From: Lasiodiplodia sp. COLG20
Lineage: Eukaryota > Ascomycota > Dothideomycetes > Botryosphaeriales > Botryosphaeriaceae
Length of the DNA stretch: 64,000 nucleotides
Direction: 5' to 3'
Assembly: GCA_009801085.1 (NCBI GenBank)
Contig: VNWV01000005.1
Span: 186,001 to 250,000 of the forward strand
Shown: piece by piece, positions 33,040-44,817 of the stretch
Numbering within the stretch: position 1 is the stretch's first letter
Layout: every line of letters starts with the position of its first letter
The notes under the pieces: generated by a model
Database searches by the model: none
What the model was told of the DNA's origin: nothing
What the model saw: the letters and a program-made list of their open reading frames with translations, nothing else
Position numbers and translations under genes: made by a program

Positions 33040-33667
33040 ATGGGATAAGGTGTTTTCGAAAAGGGCTTCTTCTATGGAGGGCATCATTGTCTGGCGTGTT
33101 CGGTTCTTTTTTGCTGAATTGTATCGCGACGGATGGCGTCGTGTGGGCGGGCAAGGTGGATGGTGTTGAGGCGTTCTTGTCTTTCATAGGTCTAATCCGC
33201 AATTAAGAGCTTTCCGATCATGCAGCCAGGGTCCCTTAGGCACCAGCGTAGATAAACCCTAATGCAAGGTAATCTCCCCTGCAGGGCTACTTGTCAATCT
33301 TGCCACCTACAGTCCCCTCTCGCAGCCAATGACTAGCGTGGTTTTTTTTTTTTGTCATGTCATGGGTAGTTGAAGCCATCGTCCGGACGAGAATGTCGAA
33401 TTAAATATTCCACACATCCGTCCGGACGATAGCTTCAACTACCTACATATGTTAATATTTCCCAGGCAAAGCTGGGGCGTAGTTACGCTATGTTCCAGGG
33501 CCTTGCTATTCTTAGCGCTAGCTATCGGCTGAAGCACCCCTCTGTATTGGCGATCATCAAGCCCCCACTCCGAGACTGCAACGCAAGTTTCAAGAACGAC
33601 TCCCTGCCCCAATTTTCCTTGAAGTTTGACCTCCTGCAGCCTGGGACAACACGCACCAGAGAAAACC
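33040..33667. other. Intergenic between POL2 and the kinase gene, mostly MITE
   Basis: 628 bp: 270 bp of POL2 3' flank, the 235-bp MITE copy C, and about 123 bp of leader for the kinase gene. Confidence 0.7.
33310..33544. mobile_element. MITE copy C (235 bp, opposite orientation to copy B)
   Basis: It begins CAGTCCCCTCTCGCAGCC and ends in CTG, with TA on both sides (33308-33309 and 33545-33546). Its reverse complement matches copy B nearly end to end, including AGAATAGCA, CATAGCGTAACTA, TTAACATATGTAGGTA and the GCTATCGTCCGGACG core. The right terminal repeat is partly eroded. A poly-T run of about 13 lies inside the left arm. It sits 123 bp upstream of the kinase start codon. Confidence 0.9.
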
Positions 33668-36102
33668 ATGTCGTCTGTCAACGACCGAAGTGACGGCGGA
33701 AGAGGAAATACGTTAGTATTGTCGTTACAACATTACATAGGGGAATTTGCTAACTTTTGCCACTTGAAAGCCGAGCGGTGTCGGCAAGCAGGCGTAGCTT
33801 GATCTCCACGTCCGACGAGCGAAGGTTTTCGCGATGCGACCTGTCTTGGTCGGATATTATGAACAATGCGCCTGAGCCCAACTCGGGTCGTCCCCGGAGC
33901 GAGATTGTGCATCCGTCAACGATACAGGAAGAAGACCCATCGGACATGGTGCCTAAATCCGATGGGGCCGATCCTGCGGTTGAGGGTATAGCATCTCCTG
34001 CGAGTGATGCCCTGGAATCATTGCATGGTTGGGTGAACCGTGGCGTTCACGGGCATACCCAGACGCCACCAAGAATCGGTTCTGGCATTCCACTGGCCGC
34101 TCACTTGTCACGCTACGCCTCAGGCAGGACAAGCAACTCATTGGCCAATGTACATGTCGCAACGAACGCGACATCGAACCAAATCTCTCCCAGATCAAGT
34201 GTTTCATCCGTCTACTTGTCCGCTAGGACGAGCATGTCTGTCAGGACGACCAGCTCATCAGGCTCTGTGTCTGCCAGGACAAGCTATTTATCGCCTTACA
34301 ACACACCACCAAGTCACTGGTTCATCTCAGTCTGGGGATCAGAGCTTCCAATGCCTCCGCTCTTTAACCCAGATTCGCGGCTGAATACTGAGGCTCTAGT
34401 GAACGCAATCCCGAGCACTAAAGATATAATCAGAGACATAGTCCTTGACAGGTCGATTCTAGAACCGCCAGAACCGCGAGATCCATCCCAGTTAAGGAGC
34501 CAAAGTGTACCGGAGGGTCCAGCGAGCAAGAGTAGAGCTTCAAATAGAAGTTCAAAGTCCAATCTAGCATTCTTCCGGAGAATACACAACATCTCAGCTC
34601 TCCGCAAAGAGGACTTTGACTCGTGTCAGGAACCGTGGGCTTTGGGTAACCTTTGCACGTGGCTGCAAGGGATTTTTCACTCTGGCCCCAGCTTCACGTA
34701 CGAAGAGCTCGTGCTATCATTGGCAGCTTTGTTTCTTTACAAGTCACTAACCGAAAGTACCACCAAGGCTCTTGGTCATGGCTCAGTTCTTGCCTCGAGG
34801 CTTCGGAAAGAAGATCCACCGATCTTTTCAGTGACGAGGAACGGGATTTGCAAGTGGATCAGCCCTCTGAAAACGACATATGGGGTGATTCCTGCACTTA
34901 CAGGAGGCGGATGTTACTCTTGGAGGAGTCATGATTCGGCGACAACAAATTCACGCTTTTTACGATGTTATTCACCGGATTGTTCAGCCCGGCGGCCGCC
35001 CGCGAATATTCCCATGGAACCACGACCTGGACGCACCTCATTCGGGAAAGGCTGCCCGAGCCTGAGTGACTGGAGAAAGTTGTTGGAAAAAATGGATCTG
35101 CTCCCAGCGCTCGACGTGGAGCTCAATTGGTCTGGACGCGGGCAACACGCGGAATTCAAAAAGATGGAGCAGATTCCTCTCCGGGTGGAGAGAGCTCTCG
35201 GGCACGGGACTTCTGCCCTCGTGGAGAGTGTGATGTGCAGGAGGATACGACTTGCTCGTAAACGAGTGAGATGCAATTGGAGTTTGAAGAGGGAGGATGC
35301 CATAAAAGAAGTCGCCCATCTACAGCGCGCTCAACACGCACACATCCTGCGAGTCGTGGGAACCTACATTGTCGAAAGAAGCAAGGACCTCTACATCCTC
35401 ATGTACCCCGTCACGGAATACAACCTCAGCGAGTTCATGGACGAAGAAGTAGATCCTGACTTGCCGGCGACCTTGCGTTCCTTCCTCCCTTGCTTGGCCA
35501 GCACTCTGGCGTTCCTTCACGACAAGCACCATATCAAACACATGGACATCAAGCCTGAAAATATACTCGTTCGGAGCATCAAAAACAGTACGAAAAAGCA
35601 CCATTCCGGTGCGTACAAGGTGTACCTCGCCGACTTTGGCATCTCCCGCTCCTACGCGTCCCCCGAGGAGTCCGAGACGAATTCCATCACCAGTTTCACC
35701 CCGCTCTACGCAGCGCCCGAAGTAGTGAGCCAAGAGCTGCGTGGATTCAAGGCCGACGTTTTCTCCCTCGGCTGCGTCTTCACGGAGATGATGGCCACCA
35801 TATGCTCTTTTCGAGACGCTCTCGAGGAGATCAGGGAGCAGAGTGGAAGACGCGCGTTCCACGTCAATCTTGCCGCCATTCAGAAGCTTCTGAGCACGAT
35901 ATATTCTAGGGAGCACGAATACACGTACGGCCATGTTCTCCCGAGCCCGTGCGTTTGGTACGCCCGTTGCATGATCAGTGAACAGCCTGAAAACAGGCCG
36001 AGTGCGGCGAGGGTGAGAGACTTTCTGGAGGTTGATGGGCTCGTCTGCAACGCTGAACTGCCCGAGGCTTTCGAGGTGGCACAGCCCCTGTCGGGATGCT
36101 GA
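33668..36102 (+). CDS. Fungal Ser/Thr protein kinase with long disordered N-terminus
   Basis: Two exons: 33668-33711 (ATG, MSSVNDRSDG) and 33771-36102; about 791 aa. The 59-bp intron has a GTTAGT donor and GCTAAC branch site. The second exon also opens with a non-ATG frame, so the short first exon supplies the start. Residues 1 to about 450 are Ser/Arg/Pro-rich, with repeated SxRTS-type words, then a folded segment. The kinase domain spans about residues 480-770: G-loop GHGTSALVESV, a candidate ATP-site Lys in LARKRVR, HMDIKPENIL (catalytic loop, Met in place of the HRD Arg), ADFGIS, YAAPEV and a D-F-SLGCVF helix. All catalytic residues are present, so it is probably active. It resembles the large, poorly studied fungal kinase group with HxDIKPxN loops. 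The substrate is unknown. Confidence 0.85.
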
Positions 36103-36569
36103 TCTTACAAACTCACCCACTTCATTCGTCGTCTGACTACTGGGTAGTGGACCTCTATTGTATTCTCTTCATGTAACCCCCCTTTCCTTGTTTTTTTTTC
36201 TGTTATCTTTTCTTGTCTTTTTTTCAGAAGCGACACTTCGTCCTTGTAATCTTGTGGGGTGATACTGAGTCTGCTGCCGTGCTCCGGCTAGCACCTGCAC
36301 AGGGATGACTTTCTGACAATCAAAATGTACAATACTAACTTTCCCTTATCAACACGTCTTTTGTCATTAGCTGCGTGGAAGTAAGCAATCAAGGCACGCA
36401 ATACATTGTCACATAAAAATAAACCAAGCAAGTTCGTCAAAACACTATATCAGATTCATCCATCGCAACTCGTAGCGAGCGTACATAACATTCCCAGTTC
36501 CATCTCGAAGACGAGCCTTAATGAGAGAGAAGACAACGGCATTTCAGCAGCAGTTTCATTCCCCCATCA
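36103..36569. other. Convergent 3' flanks of kinase and THI4
   Basis: 467 bp, T-rich after the kinase stop, no gene recognised. Confidence 0.6.
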
Positions 36570-37656
<1,087 letters not shown>

Positions 37657-37703
37657 TTACCTGTCGCAAGTCAGGAAGACTGTTGACACGAGTGGGGGTA
37701 AGA

Positions 37704-37823
37704 GCATGATCCTTCGACGCAGGTATTATCCTGATCAAGTTCAACCGTATAATCTCAGCAAGAGCTCCTGGCGCCTCAATCGCAAGGAAAGAGGCACCGA
37801 AGAGCTCGAGCACCGGTTCATGC
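37704..37823 (-). ncRNA. TPP riboswitch (THI element) in the THI4 5' leader
   Basis: On the - strand the conserved core is present in order: ACCGGTGC, a long P3 stem (GAGCTCTTCGGTGCCTC pairing with GAGGCGCCAGGAGCTC), CTGAGA (37754-37759), then ACGGTTGAACTTGATCAGG and ATAATACCTGCG. The ends GCATGA and TCATGC pair to close P1. In fungi such aptamers lie in leader introns and change splicing when TPP binds, exposing upstream ORFs and lowering expression. It ends about 75 bp before the THI4 ATG. A splice acceptor-like CGACAG lies between aptamer and ATG, but I could not fix the leader-intron boundaries. Confidence 0.93.
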
Positions 37824-39017
37824 ATCAATACAAACCTCATGTTTCGTTGATGATGATCACTTGACCACAGACGGACAACTCCATTGAAGGCATGATGCTC
37901 CCATGACGGGGATCAGTACTTTGACAAGAGTCTTTGGGGCCTAATGGTGTTAGTGAGCTGTCAATGAACGGGGAGGGCATTGATACTTTTGAGATCAGCT
38001 TGATGAAGTGCTATGATCGAGAAGAACGGGAGGGCGAGGGCCGTAGAGAGGGTTTTATGCTGTTGAGTGCCCCGCACACGTGACGAGACGCTAACGGAGG
38101 GGCAGTTGTTGACGATGTTCTTACGATTGGCGCCGCGTCTAGCCGTGCTCCACTCAAAAACGTCTCATCACCATCATCGGCAAGGAAGACGCCTGCGCGC
38201 CGTAAATGTTACCCACCCATGACGATTCTGATCGTCCATCAAAGAATTCAACAAAGCTGCCACCGCTGTCGAACAGCCTACCACCGCTTGAGCCACCCTT
38301 GCACTACACATTTCAATCGGCGATAGATGGCACAAACGATGAATGCAGTCGGTTGAGTTGTCCAGCCAATCAACCCACCACGGCTGAGCCGGATCGTCTC
38401 TCTTCATGGCTTGGAAGAAAATGGCGCATTCGGCACGGCTTGACTCATTCTGCAATCCATCGCCCCATCCATGAAGAGGCATTTAGAGAGACAATCCATC
38501 GATCTAGCCTACGATAGACCTGCTGGCTAAGCACCCACAGGCAGGGGGGTTGACCTTGTTATCCGCCGCTTTAGTTATTCTTGCCTCACATGACCTTACG
38601 CCATCTTAGAAACGATATCAGTGAACCGGGTCAACCCTCTCTATAGCTTCACTCTGATCAAGTCTTACAAATATCAAAGAATAATGTTCGGAATCCACTG
38701 CACAATCACCACCCGTCTAGCTCACCAGAGTCGTTGACGAATTGATTCTTATATCGAGAGGACGTAACACCCAGGTCGAATTATCGAGTGTAGCATTTTT
38801 CGTGCAGGGGCCCTTTTGTAGGCCGCCACTATAAACAAAACCCGTCCCTCCCACATATGGTCAAGAAGATAAAGCCCGGTATTTCGCAAAACGCCAGATA
38901 CGCCCGCCGCCGTATCGGTACAATGCAGCATTTTCCCTCCGAAAATCCACGCTGTCCCTAGAATCATGCTCCATGCACCGCGTGCTCACATCGTAGCAAA
39001 GAAACCCGAAGAAGCAT
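37824..39017. other. THI4 promoter and intergenic region
   Basis: About 1.2 kb from the THI4 riboswitch to the NOP56 stop. The proximal 250 bp should hold the leader start and promoter. The rest has only short frames with no domain. Confidence 0.5.
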
Positions 39018-40654
39018 CTACTCCGACTTCCTCTTCTTCTTCTTGTCCTTCTTCTCGCCGCCTTCGCTCTTGCGCTTCTTCTTCTTCTCCTTCTTGTCCT
39101 CCTTCTCCTCCGTCTCAACCATCGACACGTCGCCATCAGCGTCCTTGGACTTGGACTTCTTGTCCTTCTTCTTGTCCTTCTTCTCCTTCTTGGCCGCCTT
39201 CTCGTCTTCGCTTGCTTCGTCGACATCAACGTCGATGTCGCCGAGGACCTTGTCCATGGCGTTTTTCTGTCAAAGTCAGTAAAACTGTCGTACAGAGTAT
39301 TGGAATCAACTTACCATGGCAATCTCGTTCTTGGTGGGCGCAACACCAGTGCGGTAGAACTCAAGACGCTCCTCAACCTGGGCGCGCAGAGCCTCACCGA
39401 ACTTGGTCGTCGGGTTCTCCGAGAAGTTGTCGATTCTCGAAGCAATCGTGCACTTGTTGGCAAGGAAGCGGGAAATGCGACCCTTGTTCTTAGCGCCAGC
39501 CTTGCCGATGAACGACGAGTGGTAGATAAGACCGTACTTGGGCGTGTTGCCCTTGGTCTTGAGGGCCCTGAAAAGGGCCTTCTCGGCACCGAGAATCTGA
39601 ACAGTCGAAGCGGCGTACTTGGACAGGTTGGTCAAGCTACCAGCCTTGGAGATAAGGCGGGCTGCAACGGTCTCGCCAATGAGAGCAGCCAGGTTGGGAG
39701 CGACAACGTTCATCTTGCTGACAAGGTAACCGCTCAGAGACTTGCGGTATTCAGAAAGGCTCAGGGCGCGGTTGGCGAAAAGCAGAACGTTGTCCATATC
39801 GGTCTCCGAAATGTCCCTACCCATGCTGACGCGGGCGGCGTTGATGATATCCCTGGCGACGGACTCGTCGTCATCCACAATGGCGGCCAGGTCGTGCAGC
39901 TTGTCCTCGTTCAGGGTGGTCTTGTCGCCAATGAAGATGGCGAGCTTAACATACTTGTGGTTGTCGGGCACAATCTTGACAAGTTCGGGGAAGTGCCAGC
40001 CATACCATTCCCTTGCGCGCATGCAGAAAGTGTTGACAGCCTTGTCAAGCTGGTCGAGAGTAGCAATGGCCTGAATGATGTGGTTGTCGTTCTTCTGGAC
40101 GCTGAACTTGACCTTGGCGCGAGAGTAAGCGTGGCCGAGACCGAGCTGAGCACGGTCGACATCGCCGTCCTGGAGCTGCTTGAGAAGCTTGGGCGCATGG
40201 AGACGGAGGCCACGCAACAGGTCGGCGACAACCTCGCTGACTTCGGCGGTCTCGCAGTTGATGTAGGAGAAGTTCGCCTTGATGCTACCAGCCAGGTTCT
40301 TCTCCTGGACGCCGAGTGTGATCTCCTTCTTCTTGCCAGGGTTGGGGATATGCATCTCGAGGATAGACTTCAGGTAGTCCGAGCAGATACCCTCAGAGAT
40401 GTCGTTCTGGTTCTCGAGAGCCTGGGCAGCGCCTTGGAAGGGAGCGAAGCCCTGGACGGCGACCATCTTGCCGAAGGTAGAGAGGTCCTTGACCTTTTCC
40501 TGGACCTCCGGCAGGCGGCTGCCGATGGTTTCAGGCTGCAGCTGCACCTTGAAGACCTACGCGGGGTGAGTACAGAGCTTCACTTTTTTTGGAGGCGGAC
40601 ACTAACGGCATAGCCCACGGGGGACTCGTGCAGAAGGTAGTGGATCGCAGACAT
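39018..40654 (-). CDS. NOP56: Nucleolar protein NOP56 (box C/D snoRNP core)
   Basis: Three exons: 40654-40607, 40556-39315, 39266-39018, 512 aa, phase-0 junctions. The first exon gives [16 protein letters not shown] and continues [15 protein letters not shown], closely parallel to yeast Nop56 rather than Nop58. NOP5NT, then a coiled-coil and the Nop domain follow, with the near-invariant stretches [27 protein letters not shown], ISMGxDISETDM-type helix ([12 protein letters not shown]) and [18 protein letters not shown]. The C-terminal 80 residues are a KKD/KKE-rich tail. Nop56 with Nop1, Snu13 and Nop58 directs 2'-O-methylation of rRNA. It is divergent from the RSC subunit gene, 375 bp between ATGs. 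No snoRNA fits in its two introns of about 50 bp. Confidence 0.97.
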
Positions 40655-41029
40655 GGCGGCGACGTCGCGGGGCGATTGCGATGAGCGAGAGAGTTAGCCC
40701 AGACCGGGGGCTGTTTGGTGGGCAATGGTCGTGCTTCGTCGTGTCGCCGGCTGCTGGTCTGGTTGTGCGTCTTGATCGCGACAAAAAGTTTCGGGCCAAG
40801 ACCTTTCACCCGCACCTTACCCGACAAGGACTAGCCCCAGCCTTTGGCGAGGCGCCGCAGATTCCGCTCTAGCAGCAGCAGCAACTTGACTTGGGGCCTG
40901 AGCCGGCTTGTGCTTGTCGCGTCCACCAGCTCCTGCGACATCAGCACCGCGCTCTCTCGCGAATCACCGCGCATCGCAGCGCGCACTTCCTACCCTCGCT
41001 GCAGTCCCCCCAACGCCGCATCGCCCACC
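40655..41029. promoter_or_regulatory. Divergent promoter NOP56 / RSC subunit
   Basis: 375 bp between start codons. The open frame running through it (from 40891) is fortuitous: it becomes the RSC frame only after the intron. No named site claimed. Confidence 0.55.
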
Positions 41030-44000
41030 ATGGCCTCCCAGGATGCCGGCAGCGCGACCCCAATTCCAACTACCGAAACCGCTCCAGATGCGCCGGACAG
41101 CGACATTCCAGAGGAGAAATGGAAGGCCATGCAAACAGTCCTGAACAACGTCTACAACCACAGGATGGAAGAGTGAGTCTCTATACACCCGCACCCTGTC
41201 TCTGCAGCGCTTGCGCCCCCCTGCACTCCTCTGCACCTTTGCGCGCCACGTTGCTAACGACGCGCAGTGGTTACGACCCGTCCAAGCTCTTCCAGCGCAA
41301 GATCAACAAACGCCAAGTTCCCGACTACTACGAAGTCATTAAGGAGCCAATGGCCCTAAGCATTATCAAGCAAAAGGTCCACGGCAGGGAGTATACGAGC
41401 TTCGAGGAATATGTCCGCGACTTTAGCCTCATTACCTACAACGCCCAGGTCTACAACCGTCAAGAATCCCAGGCACACCAAGATGCGCTCGTTGTCAAGG
41501 AGTTCTTTGAGGCGGAGCTGAAGCGCTTGATTGAAGAGAAGATTATCGTCGAGGACGAGGCGAAGATACCGTATCTGGGCGAGATCCCTACCTATGAGGA
41601 TCCTGCGCCGGAGGAGCCCGAAGAGGAAGAAGAAGAGGAGGAAGAGGAAGAAGATGATGAGGAGGATGATGAGGATGAAGATGAGAAACCGAGACGCAAA
41701 CGAGGAGGCCCCAGGTCCACCGCTGCCATCACAAAACGCGAGAGCGGCGGGAAGGATGATACCAAGGAAAAGGCGGCGAATGACGCCGAGTCGCGCAAGA
41801 AGAGAGGACGACCACCGCGGGTCGACACTCCGATGGAGGCTCGGATCAAGGCCATCATGAAGGCCATTCGGAAGCCCAGGAACGATCAGAATCAGTTGAT
41901 GGTCAGCCATTTCGAGCGCGTCCCCGACAAATCCGTCATGCCCGAGTACCACAACGAAATCAAATACCCTATGGCCATGGACGGTCTCAAGAAGAAGCTC
42001 AAGAGGAAGAAGTATCAGTCTATCGACCAGTTCATGAAGGATGTCGAAATCATGTTCGAAAACGCCAAGTCGTACAACCAGGACGAAAGCCAAATCTACA
42101 AGGATGCCGTTTACCTGCAGAAGGAGGCTCGCAAGGCTGCCGAAGAAGAAAAGAAGAAGCCAGACTCCGATTACCTCATGGAAGATGGCCGGATACCGAT
42201 GCCTGAAGGCATTCTGCATAACGGCGAGTGCTGGAGGGTTGGCGACTGGGTGCACATACAGAATGCCAACGATCTCACCAAACCTATCGTCGCTCAAATA
42301 TACCGAACCTGGCAAGATTCCGAGGGCGGCAAGTGGGTCAATGCCTGCTGGTACTACAGACCAGAGCAGACTGTGCATCGCTTTGATCGCCATTTCTACG
42401 AGAACGAGGTCGTCAAGACCGGACAATACCGTGACCACCCCATTGACGAGGTCATTGATCGTTGTTTTGTCATGTTCTTCACCCGCTACAACAAGGGCCG
42501 GCCAAGGAGCTTCCCGGCAGACAAGGAGATTTACGTCTGTGAGGCGCGATACAACGAAGAGAAACACAAACTGAATAAGATCAAGACATGGGCCAGTTGT
42601 TTGCCTGACGAGGTTCGGGACAGAGACTATGAGATGGACTTGTTTGATGCACCGCGCAAGATTAAAAAGGTGCCAAGCCCCATCGCCTATCTGCTGAAGG
42701 ACGATGCAAAGGAAAGCGACCCTCTACCGGAGCCTGAATGGGGGGCAGCAAACGCCCCACCAAAGATCGGTGCAGTTCATAAACGGCCTCGAGACCCCAA
42801 GGAATCGCCACCACCAGAGCCAACACCCTCACCACCACCACAACCCCCGCCACCGCCGCGTCAGGACTCCACCATGTCGGCTCACGCAGCAAATGGCGCC
42901 AATGGTCAAAGACCAGACTTCCCCATGGGAGCTTCGCAAACACCAGGCGCTGCTCCGACGCCACAACCTCACCACACGCAACCCGCCTACACACCTCAAC
43001 CTCACACCTACCACCAGCACTCTGCCTCGCCAGCGCCAATGCAACCTCTTGGTGCATCGCATCCAAACAGCTTCGCCGCCGCCCTCACACCACACACAGG
43101 CGCCTACGCTGCCCCGCCTAGCGTCGCGACGCCCGTCTCCACCTACTCCACTGGGCCGGTTATGCCATCGACCCTCTATGCCCAACAGCTCCGCTCTCAA
43201 CAGCATGCTCAACACCTTCCCAGCAGCGCCGCTGCCGCCAATCCCTATGCGGCTGCACCACCCGGCGCGACGCCCTACGCACCACCTCACACGCCTTACG
43301 GCGCTGCGGCAGCAGCCGCTGCGCTCGGCGGCGGCGTCCTCAACACGCAATCGTACAAACCAGCGCAAGCAATCGAGGTCTACCGGCTCGACGACCACAC
43401 CAACGCGACGATCCCGCCGCGCATTCGCGCGCAGTTCCAGCAGGACGAGCAGGGCCGCGTGCTCTTCTTCACCGCGCCCCCGATCGACGCGCTACCGCCC
43501 GGTTCTAGCGGCAGCGACGGCGACGCCAACGCCGGTGCCGGCGGCCTTGCGCACGACGTCCGCTACCTCGCCGCCAAGAAGAAGCGCGAGGCGCTCCTGC
43601 GCGAGAGGAAGCGCAAGGCGGCGGCCGAAGCACCCGACGGCGCAGCAGCGGACACAGCAGCCAAGAAGGCCCGCACGAACGGCAGCAGCGACGCACAAAA
43701 TCAACAGCAGCAGCAAGACGAACTCTCCCTGCGCCAGCAGATCGAGCAGCTCACCATCCGCGCCGCCAAGGTCCTCGAGCAGCAACTCCGCGCCGCCACC
43801 GAGCGCGACTTTAAAGAGCTGTTCGCCTTTTCTTCGTCGTCTCCCGCTGTCAACGGCGATGACGACGCCATGATCATCGATGGTGACAGCAGCAACGAGG
43901 ACTGGAAGAAGCACATGCAGCGCGAGCTGGACCGCCTGGGCGAGACGCAGCGCGAGCTGCTGCGCAAGGAGCTGGCGCGCGAGGAGGAAGAGGAGCGGTG

Positions 44001-44055
44001 GAGACGCAGGCAGGAGGTCCAGGTGACGGGGCTGTTGCCGACGTTGGAGGATTGA
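41030..44055 (+). CDS. RSC chromatin-remodelling complex subunit (Rsc1/Rsc2 type: bromo-AT hook-bromo-BAH)
   Basis: Two exons, 41030-41172 and 41268-44055, 976 aa. The start is MASQDAGSATP. Bromodomain 1 (about 20-130) includes PDYYEVIKEPMAL and YNAQVYN. A Glu/Asp run, then the AT-hook KKRGRPPR (about 223), bromodomain 2 (about 236-330; EIKYPMAMDGLKKKL, NAKSYNQDES) and a BAH domain (about 361-517; CWRVGDWVHI, GGKWVNACWYYRPEQT, VFEN-type FYENEVVKT, FVMFFTRYNKGRP) follow. The rest is Pro/Gln/Ala-rich with a charged C-terminal helix. In yeast Rsc1/Rsc2 the same domain order recruits the RSC remodeller to acetylated nucleosomes. Filamentous fungi often have one such gene, so I do not choose between RSC1 and RSC2. 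Confidence 0.94.
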
Positions 44056-44817
44056 GGGGGTGGTGGTTTTATTATGTTGTGTGTAGAGTTGAATTGAAGG
44101 AAAGAAAACAAAAAGAAAGGAGAGTTGCTACTGCTAGATGAGAAGTGGAATCACGATTAGAAGCGGATTTTTAAGGGATGATGTTCACATTTGCTATTTT
44201 TTCTGTGCTGTACGAGTAGAAATATTGGAGGTGGGAAAGAATGGTACGATGGGGAAATGAAAGACTCATAGAAATCAAAGATCTTGGAAAGAGTGAATCT
44301 TGAGGTGAACGTGAAGATGTTGGCAAAGTGTCAAACTAGCTTTATTTTTCATTATGAATCACTCACACACGACTTACGAGATTATGATGGACTATCTTCT
44401 CATGGTAGGGACGAGAGGAGATGACTAGTTAAAAATTATTCCACGAACATGTTCAAATTCCACGTTCGATACCCTGGGCATCACTCAAGTACTCACGCGG
44501 CACCATTATATAATTTTGCGACCAAATGTTCCGCGCTTCAAATCGATTCCATACGAACATTTACCAAGATCAACCAACAAGTAGATAATCCACCCGACAT
44601 CAACACCGAAAGAATAACTATCGCTTTTGTTTCGTTTTCATATCTGCCTCCAATGAGAAGAACCCATGTACCCAATCCCAGCCATAACGCCTGTACAGCA
44701 AATAAAGAAAAGTCCCTCCGATATAAAGTGAGGGTTATCGTCATTCCAGCATCTTATTCTACGCATGTCATCTTACGCGATATCGCCAAAAGAATCGGCA
44801 TGCAATGATGAACAAGC
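44056..44817. other. Convergent 3' flanks, no gene
   Basis: 762 bp between the RSC and UNG1 stop codons, A+T-rich. A 119-codon frame from 44449 has no recognisable feature. Confidence 0.6.

Noticed and set aside
39267..40606. Intronic snoRNA in NOP56
   Set aside because: The two introns are only about 50 bp each and hold no convincing C and D boxes.
39300..40613. 437-codon open frame on the + strand
   Set aside because: Antisense shadow of NOP56, whose sequence on the - strand is unmistakable.
41356..42567. 403-codon open frame on the - strand
   Set aside because: Antisense shadow of the RSC1/2-type gene.
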